NCBI RefSeq assembly: GCF_916619195.1
Contig: NZ_CAKAKL010000004.1
Coordinates: 257,501 to 321,500 of the forward strand
Direction: 5' to 3'
Length of the DNA: 64,000 nucleotides
Source: Inquilinus sp. Marseille-Q2685
GTDB taxonomy: Bacteria; Pseudomonadota; Alphaproteobacteria; DSM-16000; Inquilinaceae
Made by a program: the position numbers and the translations under genes. The notes below the pieces were generated by a model. It was given only the letters and a program-made list of their open reading frames with translations. It made no database searches and had not been told where the DNA came from. The number at the start of each line of letters is the position of its first letter. Within the stretch, counting starts at the first letter, position 1. This document shows positions 25,658 through 36,181 of this stretch, piece after piece.

Positions 25658-28181
25658 GCGACGGCTCCCGCGCCTCCTCCCCGCCCCCGGCCGGGGCACC
25701 GCCATGGGCCGCGCCGTTGGCTGCGCGGGCGCCGTCGCGCTCGCGCACCGCGGTCGCCAGCACCTGCACCGCCTGCGGCAGCGAGATGTCGGCCGGGATC
25801 GGCTGGAAGGCGAGGTTGGCCTCGCGGAACGCCTTCCAGATGGCGAAGCGCAGATCGGTGCCGACGCCGGCGAAGTTGTCGACATTGGAGATGTGGCAGC
25901 GCAGCTCGAGGTCCAGCGTCGCCGTGCCGAAGGCCTTGAACGCCACCACCGGCGCCGGGAAGGCGCTGACCCGGCTGTCGGCCTTGGCGATCTCCAGCAG
26001 CAGATCGCGCGCCTTCTCCACATCGGCCGAGGCGGCGATCGAGACCGGGATGTCGACGCGGCCGTTCTTGTCCTTGTGCGTCCAGTTGACGACCTGGGAC
26101 GAGATCAGGTTGCCGTTCGGCACGATCACCGAGGAGCGCTGGAAGGTCTGGATCTCCGTCGCGCGGACGCTGATCCGCCGGACCACGCCCTCGGCCCCGC
26201 CGATCACCACCCAGTCGCCGACCTTCACCGGCCGCTCGACCAAGAGGATCAGGCCGGCGACGAAGTTCTGGACGATGTTCTGCAGGCCGAAGCCGATGCC
26301 GACCGAGAGGGCGCCGGCGATCAGGGCCAGGTTCGACAGGTCGAGGCCGAGCACGCCGACGCCGAGCAGCGCCGCCAGCAGCACGCCGAGATAGCCGATG
26401 CCGGTGCGGATCGAGTTCTTCAGGCCCAGGTCGATCTGCAGCTTGTCGAGGAAGCGCGAATCGAGCCGCCGCTGCAGGAAGCGGGTGGCGGTGATGCCGA
26501 GGGTGAAGGCGACCACAGCGCCGAGGATGTCGAGCGGCGCGATGCGGACGCCGCCGACCGTGGCCCCGTTCAGGATCGCCGAGCCGATCGCCGAGATGTC
26601 GCCGGCGCTGAGCCCCAGCACCGGGGCCAGGGCCAGGAAGGCGGCGACGCCGAAGACGATGTCGGCCGAGAGGCCGGCGCCGGTCTCGAACGCCCACAGG
26701 CCGCGGTCGTTCGGGAACAGCGAATGGCGGAGCTTGGCGGTGGCGCCGACCGGCTGGGTCAGGAACCGGCCGACCGCCTCCTGCACCATGCGGCGCAGGA
26801 TCAGGAAGGCGGTGCCGATGCCGATCGTGGCCGCCAGCAGATAGGTGATGTAGAGCGCCAGCTTCTGGTAGCCGATCAGCCCCGCCACCATTACCACCAC
26901 GGCCAGCAGCGCGGCCAGCAGGCGCAGCCGCGGCCAGCGTCCGGGCGGCCGCGAGGCCGGACGATCGGGGGGCGGCCGGTCGTCGGCGGCCTCGCCCTCC
27001 GGCACGGCCGGCAGGTCGGCGCGATGGCCCCAGAGCGATCCGGGGAGCGCGGTCAGCAGCGCCAGCGCCCCGGCGGTCAGCGCCGCGGCGACCAGGAGGG
27101 CACGCAGCTCGCTCTGCAGCAGGATCCGCCCGTCGGCGATCGCGAGCGTCATGCCGGCCACGGCCCAGATCACGATCGCCGCCTGCAGGGCGCGATGCAG
27201 CGCCCGCGCCGAGGCGTCGGTCAGCTCGATCAGGCGCCAGGCCGGCTCGTCCGGGGTCAGCACCGCTGCGGTCGCGGCCGAGGTCAGGAAGTAGCAGACG
27301 ACGCCCCAGGCCAGGACGCCCAGCGCGACCATGGCGACGTAGCTGGCCGGGCGGTCGCCGAGCCAGCCGGCGCAGATCACCGCCGCCGCCAGCGTCACCA
27401 TCGCCGGCAGCACGCCATGGGCGATGGTGTGGACGGCGGCGGCCGCGACCCGGCGGCCGAAGGACGGCACGGTTTCCGACGGGCGGCGGCCGAAATGGCG
27501 CAGCAGCCAGCGCCGCACCAGCCAGCCGATGCCGAGGCCGATGGTGGCGAACAGGATGCGGCGCGCCATCTCGCCCACCCCGTCCCAGCCGGCGCTGCCA
27601 TGGTCCTGGAACGGCCGCAGCAGCCGCATCAGCAGATAGCCGGTCTGGTCCGGGATCTCGACCCAGGTCTCGGGGTCGAAGGCCGCCGGCGACACCGACA
27701 GCAGGTTGCGCCGGAACTGGTCCAGCCGCGCCGCCGCGGCGCTGCGCAGCAGGATGTCGGCGCGGGCGCGGATCAGATCCGCCTGCCTGGCCTGGCCGTC
27801 GGCCGCGGCGGCCTGGTCGGCCAGGCGCTTGCGGTCGGCCGTGACCGACTCGGCTTCGGGCGGCGCGCCCTCGGCCGGCGGCGGCCCCAGCGCGTCGGCC
27901 ATCTGCTTGGCCTCGGCGGCGGCGGCGCGGGCGGCGTCGGCGGCCTGGCCGGCCTGGTCGACGATCGCGGCGGCCTGGTCGCGCAGGGCGTTGTAGCTGT
28001 CCTCCGTCAGGCCCAGGGCGGAGAGCTGGACCTGGAGTTGGTCGAGGGTGCTCAGCCAGCCGGCGCTCTGCGTCGCGAAATCGGGCTTCGGCGCCTCCTG
28101 CTGCTGGGCCGCGGCCGGCAGCGCCGCCGGAAAGAGGGCCAGGAGAAGCAGGAGGCGGAGGAGGAACGCGCGAAGGATCAT
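25647..28181 (-). CDS. Large mechanosensitive ion channel (MscS family, DUF3772 type)
   Basis: The 844-residue protein has a signal peptide (about 1-25). A periplasmic helical region with a coiled-coil segment (AAADAARAAAAEAKQM) and a DUF3772-like stretch come next. About ten membrane helices follow, then the MscS core. The pore helix and beta domain are clear: LIAGALSVGIGFGLQNIVQN, FVAGLILLVERPVKVGDWVV, RATEIQTFQRSSVIVPN. The family opens under membrane tension to release osmolytes. The C-terminal 40 residues are Ala/Gly/Glu rich. It is divergent from the small DUF6496 gene. Confidence 0.93.
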   Translation of the reverse strand: MILRAFLLRLLLLLALFPAALPAAAQQQEAPKPDFATQSAGWLSTLDQLQVQLSALGLTEDSYNALRDQAAAIVDQAGQAADAARAAAAEAKQMADALGPPPAEGAPPEAESVTADRKRLADQAAAADGQARQADLIRARADILLRSAAAARLDQFRRNLLSVSPAAFDPETWVEIPDQTGYLLMRLLRPFQDHGSAGWDGVGEMARRILFATIGLGIGWLVRRWLLRHFGRRPSETVPSFGRRVAAAAVHTIAHGVLPAMVTLAAAVICAGWLGDRPASYVAMVALGVLAWGVVCYFLTSAATAAVLTPDEPAWRLIELTDASARALHRALQAAIVIWAVAGMTLAIADGRILLQSELRALLVAAALTAGALALLTALPGSLWGHRADLPAVPEGEAADDRPPPDRPASRPPGRWPRLRLLAALLAVVVMVAGLIGYQKLALYITYLLAATIGIGTAFLILRRMVQEAVGRFLTQPVGATAKLRHSLFPNDRGLWAFETGAGLSADIVFGVAAFLALAPVLGLSAGDISAIGSAILNGATVGGVRIAPLDILGAVVAFTLGITATRFLQRRLDSRFLDKLQIDLGLKNSIRTGIGYLGVLLAALLGVGVLGLDLSNLALIAGALSVGIGFGLQNIVQNFVAGLILLVERPVKVGDWVVIGGAEGVVRRISVRATEIQTFQRSSVIVPNGNLISSQVVNWTHKDKNGRVDIPVSIAASADVEKARDLLLEIAKADSRVSAFPAPVVAFKAFGTATLDLELRCHISNVDNFAGVGTDLRFAIWKAFREANLAFQPIPADISLPQAVQVLATAVRERDGARAANGAAHGGAPAGGGEEAREPSHAA

Positions 28182-28354
28182 GTCGGCCGGATGGCACCGC
28201 GATGGCAGGGAGGCATCCCACCCTGCATGCCAAAGCGGCCGAAAGAAGGCGAGGCCGCGCAGCGTCGCACCAGCAATGCGGCATCTGCCGGCCGATGCCC
28301 ACCGGAACCCGGACCGCGCCCGCTCCGTTCGCCGGATAGGCGAAGGAGGTCATC

Positions 28355-28759
28355 ATGGCACGGCAATCCAAGGCCCAGAAGGAGACCGTCGGCCGCGTGA
28401 TGCACGAGTTCAAGCATGGCGAGCTCCGCATCCGCGGCACCGGCCCCAAGGTGAAGAACCCGAAGCAGGCGGTCGCCATTGCCCTGCACGAGGCCGGCGC
28501 CACGCGGCAGGAGAGCCCGAAGGAGAACCGCCGGAACCTGAGCCGCACCAAGGCGAAGGAGCGCCGCGGCGAGACGGCCGAGGCGGAGACCGAAGGCAAG
28601 GCCGCGCAGGACCGCACCATGCGCCGCCAGACCGCCCGCAAGCGCGCCGACGGCGCCGGCAGGACCCGCGACGAGCTTTACGCCGAGGCGAGGCGGCGGG
28701 ATATCCCCGGCCGGTCGAAGATGTCGAAGGGCGAGCTGGAGCGCGCGCTGCACCGATAG
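28355..28759 (+). CDS. DUF6496 protein with SAP/Rho-N-like C-terminus
   Basis: The 134-residue, very basic protein has two recognisable parts. The start QKETVGRVMHEFKHGELR plus KVKNPKQAVAIALHEAG is the DUF6496 motif seen in many small bacterial proteins. The end TRDELYAEARRRDIPGRSKM-SKGELERAL is a SAP/Rho N-terminal-like helix-extended-helix, a motif that often binds nucleic acid. A perfect AAGGAGGT site precedes the ATG. The charge and motif suggest a nucleoid or RNA-associated role, perhaps in stress, but no function is proven. Confidence 0.85.
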   Translation: MARQSKAQKETVGRVMHEFKHGELRIRGTGPKVKNPKQAVAIALHEAGATRQESPKENRRNLSRTKAKERRGETAEAETEGKAAQDRTMRRQTARKRADGAGRTRDELYAEARRRDIPGRSKMSKGELERALHR

Positions 28760-28891
28760 TCCCCGAGGCCGGGCGATCCGACCGATCGGCCGTGGCCGAC
28801 GCGCGATCCGCTTGCTATGAATGCGGGATCGCCCGGCCGGGACGCGCCCACCCGGCCGGCGCGGAGAGAAAAGATCGATCGGGGAGACCCC

Positions 28892-30838
<1,947 letters not shown>

Positions 30839-30851
30839 GTTGCGAACCCGA

Positions 30852-30888
30852 CGTGGTGATCCAGGGGCGGTGCCGCTGGATCGCCACG
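30852..30888 (+). terminator. Hairpin downstream of acs
   Basis: The arms cgtggtgatccag and ctggatcgccacg (13 bp with one G-T mismatch) lie 14 bases after the acs stop. There is no U run, so it may act as a Rho-linked or mRNA-stabilising hairpin. The arm sequence resembles a common alphaproteobacterial intergenic repeat. Confidence 0.55.
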
Positions 30889-30954
30889 CCTCTCTGTGGC
30901 CCGCGATGACCCCCCGCGAGATCTGCGCTCGATCAGTCGGATGGGCCAGAGCCA

Positions 30955-31080
30955 CCCCCTCACCCGAAATCGCTGGGCGATTTCGACCTCTCCCCATGGA
31001 GAGGTAACGAGGCGCAATTCCTCCCTCTCCTTGGGGAGAGGGAGGGGCCCGACGCCGAAGGCGGCGGGAGGGTGAGGGGG
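30955..31080 (+). repeat. 126-bp dispersed palindromic element, copy A
   Basis: The element is bounded by perfect 11-bp inverted ends ccccctcaccc / gggtgaggggg. Internal hairpins are cgaaatcgc/gcgatttcg (30965-30985), cctctccc.../gagagg and cctccctctcc/ggagagggagg. It lies between the convergent acs and MFS genes. A second copy in opposite orientation lies at 58496-58625. Confidence 0.9.
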
Positions 31081-31107
31081 AGCCGGCGGTGCCGTTCGTC
31101 TCAGTGC

Positions 31108-32454
31108 CTAAGCCCGCGCCGGCGCCTCGCGCAGCCTGATGTCGGCGCGGGGGCCGGCGCCGGGGCGCAGCAGCGTCACCAGCAGGGCCGCGACCAGGCC
31201 GGCCGCGGCCAGCACGTAGAGCCCGGCCGCGGTGGACTGGAACCCATGCTCCACCGCGGTCTTGACGTTCGGGGCGAAGAAGCCGCCGAGATTGCCGATG
31301 GCGTTGATCGCGGCGATCCCGCCCGCGGCCGCCGCCCCACCGAAATAGCCGGTCGGGAAGGTCCAGAAGATCGGCTGCGAGGTGATGATCCCCATCGTCG
31401 TCAGGCACAGCGCCGCGATCGCGAGCGCCGGCGGGGCGTTCGCCGAGACGACGAGACCGGCCGCGATGCCCAGCAGCGAGACGACGGCGAAGCTGCGGCG
31501 ATAGCCGGTCCGCACCGCCAGCCCCGGCCAGACCGTCGCGGCCACGATGGCGCAGGCCCAGGGAATCGCCGAGACCAGGCCGACCATCAGCCCAACCTTC
31601 ATGCCCAGGAGGGCGCCGACCTGGGTCGGCAGGTAGAAGGCGACGCCGTAGCCGCTGATCTGGATCAGGAAGTAGATCGCCGCGAAATGCAGCAGCCTGG
31701 GATCGGTCAGCACGGCGCGGAAGCCGACCCGGCCGGCGGCCTGCTTCTCCCGCTCCTCCGCCGCGATCGCGCGGCTCAGCGCCTCGCGCTCCTCGGCCGG
31801 CATCCAGCGCGCCTCGGAGGGACGGTCGCACAGGTAGAAATAGGCCCAGACGCCGACCGCTGAGGCGAGCAGCCCTTCGATCAGAAACATCAGCTGCCAG
31901 CCATGCAGGCCGAACAGCCCGTCGAGGTCGAGCAGCACGCCGGAGATCGGGCCACCGAACATCAGCGCCAGCGGCGAGCCGAAATAGAACAGCCCCATCA
32001 CCCGGCCGCGCGCCCGGGCCGGGAACCAGTAGGTCATGAACAGGATCGCGCCCGGAAAGAAGCCGGCCTCGGCCGCGCCCAGCAGCAGCCGGATCACCGA
32101 GAAGGAGGTCTCGCCATGGGCGAAGGCCATGGCCGCCGCCACCAGTCCCCAGGTCACCATGATCCGGGCCATCCAGACCCGCGCCCCGACCCGGTGCAGG
32201 ATCAGGTTGCTGGGCACTTCGAACGCCGCGTAGGTCAGGAAGAAGATGCCGGCGGCGAAGGCGAAGACCGCGTCGCTGATGCCGGTCGACGCCTGGTAGG
32301 CCTGCTTGGCGAAGCCGATATTGGCCCGGTCCAGATAGGCCATCATGTACATCAGGATCAGGAACGGCACGAGCCGCCACGTCGCCCGCCGGATCGCGCG
32401 GTCCAGCACGGCCTCGTCCGACGCCGCCGTCGGCGCCGTTGGTCTCGTCGTCAT
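31108..32454 (-). CDS. MFS transporter, anion:cation symporter (ACS) type
   Basis: The 448-residue, twelve-helix membrane protein begins with the ACS-family signature RLVPFLILMYMMAYLDRANIGFA. It continues with FEVPSNLILHRVGARVWMAR, RLLLGAAEAGFFPGAILFMTYWFP and a central cytoplasmic loop. Members import organic anions such as tartrate, glucarate, galactonate or phthalate. Cotranscription with the FAD-linked hydroxyacid dehydrogenase just upstream suggests uptake of that enzyme's substrate. A GGGAGCC site precedes the ATG. Confidence 0.9.
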   Translation of the reverse strand: MTTRPTAPTAASDEAVLDRAIRRATWRLVPFLILMYMMAYLDRANIGFAKQAYQASTGISDAVFAFAAGIFFLTYAAFEVPSNLILHRVGARVWMARIMVTWGLVAAAMAFAHGETSFSVIRLLLGAAEAGFFPGAILFMTYWFPARARGRVMGLFYFGSPLALMFGGPISGVLLDLDGLFGLHGWQLMFLIEGLLASAVGVWAYFYLCDRPSEARWMPAEEREALSRAIAAEEREKQAAGRVGFRAVLTDPRLLHFAAIYFLIQISGYGVAFYLPTQVGALLGMKVGLMVGLVSAIPWACAIVAATVWPGLAVRTGYRRSFAVVSLLGIAAGLVVSANAPPALAIAALCLTTMGIITSQPIFWTFPTGYFGGAAAAGGIAAINAIGNLGGFFAPNVKTAVEHGFQSTAAGLYVLAAAGLVAALLVTLLRPGAGPRADIRLREAPARA

Positions 32455-32509
32455 CTTGGCTCCCTCTCGGCTGTTGTCGTTTCCGCCCGGGCCGGTCCAG
32501 GCGATCGGG

Positions 32510-33919
32510 CTACAGGACCTTGCCGGGGTTGAGCAGCCCGCGCGGGTCCAGCGCGTCCTTCAGCCGGCGCATCAGCGCCAGCTCCGCCTCGCTGCGCACA
32601 TAGGGCAGGAACGGCTTCTTGGTCAGGCCGATGCCGTGCTCGGCCGAGACCGTGCCGCCGAACTCGCGGACCATCGCGTAGACGGTCTCGACGATCTCCT
32701 GCTTCGGCTGCGGCTCGGCGCCGGGCACGCCGGCGACGATGTGCAGGTTGCCGTCGCCGATATGGCCGTAGAACAGCGCAAAGATGCCGGGCAGGCGCTG
32801 CTCCAGCGCCGCGCGGCAGGCCCCGACATAGTCGTCCATCGCCGCCACCGGCAGGCCGATGTCGAAGGATTCATGCGGCCCCAGCACCTGCCTGAATTCG
32901 GCCGCCGCGTCGCGCACACCCCAGAAGGCGCGGATGTCGCCGATCGACTGCGCCACCGCCGCGTCGGCGATCACGCCGTCCTCGGCCTGGCGCTCGAGCC
33001 AGGCCTGGAAGCGCGGCCCGTCCACCGCCTCGTCGGTGCCCTGCGCCTCGACCAGCACGTAACCGGCGTGGCCGCCGGAGATCGGGCTGCGGATGCCCGG
33101 CGCCTTCTGTGTCACCACGTCCCAATAATCCGGCCACATCACCTCGAAGGCCGAGAGCAGCGGCCCCAGCCCGCGCCGGGCCGCGTTCAGCAGCCGGACC
33201 GTGTGGTCATAGCTGGGCAGCCCGCACAGCACGGCCATGGTGCAGCCCGGCTTCGGGAACAGGCGCAGCACCGCTCGGGTGATGACACCCAGCGTGCCCT
33301 CGCTGCCGATGAACAGGTGCTTCAGGTCGTAGCCGGCATTGTTCTTCAGCATCTTGTTGAGGCTGGTGACCACCTGCCCGTCCGGCAGCACCACCTCGAT
33401 GCCCAGCACCATCTCGCGCGCCATGCCGTAGCGGATCACCCGGTTGCCGCCGGCATTGGTCGACAGGTTGCCGCCGATGGCGCAGGAGCCGCGGGCGCCG
33501 AGGTCGAGCGGGATGAAGAAGCCGGCCTCGTCCGCCGCCTGCTGCACCGCCTGCAGCGGCGTGCCGGCCCGCACCGTGATGGTGGCGGAGGCGGTGTCGA
33601 CCTCCTCCACCCCGGTCATGCGCTCCAGCGACAGGGCGACCGAGCCGGCGACCGGCCGGGCGCCGCCGCACAGCCCGGTCAGCCCGCCCTGCGGCACCAC
33701 CGGGACGCCGTGCCTGGCGCAGATCCGCATCGCCGCGGCCACGCCCGCGGTGTCGGCCGGGCGGACCACCGCCAGCGGCCGCAGCGGGCCGAGCGTGCTC
33801 CAATCGGATTCGTTGCGGGCCGGGATGTCGGGGCCGGCGAGCACTGCCGCGGCGCCGAGCGCGGCGGTCAGGGACGGGATGAGGGCGTCCGGGATCTGGG
33901 TCGCTGCCTCTTGCACCAC
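32510..33919 (-). CDS. FAD-binding oxidoreductase (D-2-hydroxyacid dehydrogenase type)
   Basis: The 469-residue protein is of the vanillyl-alcohol-oxidase fold. The FAD-binding PCMH domain shows VPQGGLTGLCGGA, GGNLSTNAGGNRVIRYGMA and HLFIGSEGTLGVITRAVLRL. The C-terminal FAD-oxidase domain has GHIGDGNLHIV, with metal-ligand histidines, SAEHGIGLTKK and LDPRGLLNPGKVL. Relatives oxidise D-lactate, glycolate or D-2-hydroxyglutarate; the exact substrate is open. It starts with GTG at 33919 after a GGGAGGAC site. It is followed 55 bases later by an ACS transporter gene and preceded by an inverted repeat at 34005-34029. Confidence 0.9.
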   Translation of the reverse strand: MVQEAATQIPDALIPSLTAALGAAAVLAGPDIPARNESDWSTLGPLRPLAVVRPADTAGVAAAMRICARHGVPVVPQGGLTGLCGGARPVAGSVALSLERMTGVEEVDTASATITVRAGTPLQAVQQAADEAGFFIPLDLGARGSCAIGGNLSTNAGGNRVIRYGMAREMVLGIEVVLPDGQVVTSLNKMLKNNAGYDLKHLFIGSEGTLGVITRAVLRLFPKPGCTMAVLCGLPSYDHTVRLLNAARRGLGPLLSAFEVMWPDYWDVVTQKAPGIRSPISGGHAGYVLVEAQGTDEAVDGPRFQAWLERQAEDGVIADAAVAQSIGDIRAFWGVRDAAAEFRQVLGPHESFDIGLPVAAMDDYVGACRAALEQRLPGIFALFYGHIGDGNLHIVAGVPGAEPQPKQEIVETVYAMVREFGGTVSAEHGIGLTKKPFLPYVRSEAELALMRRLKDALDPRGLLNPGKVL

Positions 33920-34004
33920 GCTGTCCTCCCTCGCCCGGACCTGGACGTCCGCGCTTCGTCTCGCCGGGACGCGATGCCTATTCCAGGCACTGGATCCGCG
34001 GCTT

Positions 34005-34029
34005 CATGTCAGACATATCATCTGACATG
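34005..34029. promoter_or_regulatory. Putative operator, inverted repeat upstream of the FAD dehydrogenase
   Basis: The site has perfect 9-bp arms, catgtcaga and tctgacatg, with a 7-bp spacer, centred about 98 bases before the GTG start. The left part, atgtcagacat, is itself an 11-bp palindrome. Such sites are typical of dimeric GntR or similar regulators; no regulator gene for it is adjacent. Confidence 0.55.
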
Positions 34030-34132
34030 TTAGCGAGGCAACAGTGAATGCCGGACAAATCGATCAGGGGCAGGTGAGCGCCGCGCGGGGCGGCGCGGCG
34101 ATCGATGAATGAGAGGACGAGGAAAGAAGCCG

Positions 34133-34432
34133 TCAGCCGATGGCGCGCAGCGCCACCACCGCCGCCACGCCCACCAGGATGGTGGCGAGCAGCGGCAGGC
34201 GGGTGGCGGCGAGCGCGGTGACCAGCGCCGCCGCGGTCTCGGGCCAGCCGGTGGCCAACACCATCGGCGCGATCACCGCGGTCAGCACCGCCGGCGGTGC
34301 CGCGTCGAACGCCGCCTTCATCCGGCCTTGCAGCCGCAGCCGCCCGGCCAGGAACAGGCCGGAGATCCGGGTCAGGTAGGTGACGACCGCCATGCCCAGG
34401 ATGGCGGCGAAGGGCACGGAATCGACGCTCAT
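34133..34432 (-). CDS. azlD: AzlD family branched-chain amino acid export subunit
   Basis: The 99-residue membrane protein has four hydrophobic segments. The opening FAAILGMAVVTYLTRISGLFL and central PPAVLTAVIAPMVL are AzlD signatures. AzlD is the small partner of AzlC; the pair exports branched-chain amino acids or analogues in Bacillus. The ATG overlaps the azlC stop (ATGA), so the two are coupled. Confidence 0.9.
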   Translation of the reverse strand: MSVDSVPFAAILGMAVVTYLTRISGLFLAGRLRLQGRMKAAFDAAPPAVLTAVIAPMVLATGWPETAAALVTALAATRLPLLATILVGVAAVVALRAIG

Positions 34433-35127
34433 GCCGGCACCTCCTCGGGCTCCGCGGCCAGCCAGGCGGCGGCGATGCCGGCCAGCGCCCCGGCCGCGAC
34501 ATGCCAGGGCGGGCCGGCCAGGTGGTAGACCAGGGCGGCGGTGACCAGGCTGGCGGCGATGGTGACGGTGCTGCGATGGCCGCGCCAGAAGCCGACCACC
34601 AGGCCGATGAACAGGGCGGTGAAGGCGAAGTCGGCGCCGATCCGGGCCGGGTCGCCGATCGCCGCGCCGATCACGGCGCCCAGCGTCCCCCAGGCCAGCC
34701 AGTTGAGATAGAAGAAGGCCCCCATCCCCAGGAAGTAAGCCGGGGTCAGCTCGCGGCCCGCGGCCCGCCGCTCCGCCATCGCCCAGTTCTCGTCGGCCAG
34801 CACCGCATAGCCGAGCAGGCGCTGGCCCCAGGTGAAGTGGCCGGTGCGCCGGGCCAGCGACAGGCTCATCAGGATGTGGCGGGAATTGATCAGCAGGGTC
34901 GAGACCACCAGCGTCGCCGCCGGGACCGGCCAGGACCAGAGGTCGATGGCGGCGAACTGCGCGCCGCCGGCGAAGACCAGGGCGCACATCAGCGCCATCT
35001 CGGCCGGCGACAGCCCCTTGGCGGCGCCGAGCGCCCCGCAGAGCATCCCGATCGGGATCGCCGCGATCGCGGCCGGGAGGATGTCGCGGATGCCGTCCAG
35101 GGCATCGCGCCGGAGGTCTCGGGTCAT
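34429..35127 (-). CDS. azlC: AzlC family branched-chain amino acid export protein
   Basis: The 232-residue integral membrane protein shows the AzlC core DALDGIRDILPAAIAAIPIG, ALVFAGGAQFAAIDL, LLINSRHILMSLSLA and FFYLNWLAWGTLGAVIG. It forms an exporter with AzlD. The start MTRDLRRDALDG at 35127 is set by homology; the frame stays open upstream as a shadow of the AraC gene. It follows the araC-type gene by 23 bases, so all three are probably one operon under local control. Confidence 0.92.
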   Translation of the reverse strand: MTRDLRRDALDGIRDILPAAIAAIPIGMLCGALGAAKGLSPAEMALMCALVFAGGAQFAAIDLWSWPVPAATLVVSTLLINSRHILMSLSLARRTGHFTWGQRLLGYAVLADENWAMAERRAAGRELTPAYFLGMGAFFYLNWLAWGTLGAVIGAAIGDPARIGADFAFTALFIGLVVGFWRGHRSTVTIAASLVTAALVYHLAGPPWHVAAGALAGIAAAWLAAEPEEVPA

Positions 35128-35150
35128 GCGGAAGCCGATGTTGGGGGTAT

Positions 35151-36023
35151 TCAGAGATGAAAGCCGGCCCGGTAGGCGCCGGGGGCGACGCCCAGCCGCG
35201 CCTTGAAGGCGTGGGTCAGATGGGCCTGGTCGCAGAAGCCGGTGGCGGCCGCGACCTCGGCCGGCGCCTCGCCCGCCCGCAGCCGGCGCCGGGCGGCCTG
35301 GACGCGCAGGTTCAGCAGATAGGCGTGCGGCGTCATCCGCAGCTCGCGCCGGAAGGCGCGGATCAGGTGGTGGCGCGACAGCCCGGCCTCGGCCGCGAGA
35401 TCGTCGAGCGACAGCTCCTCGGCATAGCGGTCGCGCATCAGCTCGGCCACCCGGGCGATGCGGCCCGAATCCGGCGCCGGCTCGGCCGGGCGGAAGGCGG
35501 CATGACGGATCAGGCAACGGCCATAGGCACGCAGCAGCAGCTCGTCCATCGCCAGGACGTCACCCCTGGACTGCGCGGCGAAGGCCTCAGCGAACAGGGC
35601 CACGGTGTCGGGGTCGTGCACCGCCGGCTGCGGGAAGAACGGGGTCTCGGTCACCGGCCGGCCGGCGATCTCCGACGCCAGCCGCCGCATCAGCGCGACA
35701 GAGGGATAGGTCATGCGGTAGCGGTAGCCGGCACCGTAAGGCTCGCCGTCATGCGCGTCCTCCGGATTGACCAGAGCGAGGTCGCCGGGGCCGCCGTAGC
35801 GCTGCTCGCCACGGGCGAGGAAGGTCTCGCAGCCGGCGAAGATGCCGCCGATGGCGTAGGTCTCGTGCATGTGCAGGGCATAGCGATGGGTGCGGAACGT
35901 CGCCTCCAGGCATTCCAGCCCGTCGAAGCCCGACGCCGTGAAGAACCGCGACCGCTCGCCCTGCGCGAGCGGCTCGGCCGCCACCGCCTGTTCCTGCGTG
36001 ATGCTGTCCATCGGCCCGATCAT
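35151..36023 (-). CDS. AraC family transcriptional regulator
   Basis: The protein has 290 residues. The N-terminal half is a cupin-like AraC_binding domain (HMHETYAIGGIFAG, GDLALVNPEDAHDG). The C-terminal half has two helix-turn-helices (LSLDDLAAEAGLSRHHLIRAF and EVAAATGFCDQAHLTHAFKA) ending with the AraC signature. Regulators of this type commonly stand beside azlCD, so it probably controls the exporter in response to an amino-acid-like ligand. An internal ATG at 36011 is an alternative start. Confidence 0.92.
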   Translation of the reverse strand: MIGPMDSITQEQAVAAEPLAQGERSRFFTASGFDGLECLEATFRTHRYALHMHETYAIGGIFAGCETFLARGEQRYGGPGDLALVNPEDAHDGEPYGAGYRYRMTYPSVALMRRLASEIAGRPVTETPFFPQPAVHDPDTVALFAEAFAAQSRGDVLAMDELLLRAYGRCLIRHAAFRPAEPAPDSGRIARVAELMRDRYAEELSLDDLAAEAGLSRHHLIRAFRRELRMTPHAYLLNLRVQAARRRLRAGEAPAEVAAATGFCDQAHLTHAFKARLGVAPGAYRAGFHL

Positions 36024-36181
36024 AGGCCCGGCCGCCGGCCCGTCTTGTAGAAAATCGGCATGGCGGAGCAGGCCCGCTTTGCACCGTCACGACCGATACA
36101 TCCATCGGGCATTGGCCGAAGGACGCCCGCCGGCGCGATAGTCTGCCGGACCAACAGGGCCCATATCCAAGGACCACCGCC

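Noticed and set aside
32510-33919. Assignment as D-lactate dehydrogenase (Dld)
   Set aside because: The fold is clear, but relatives oxidise several hydroxy acids and the neighbouring transporter does not decide between them.
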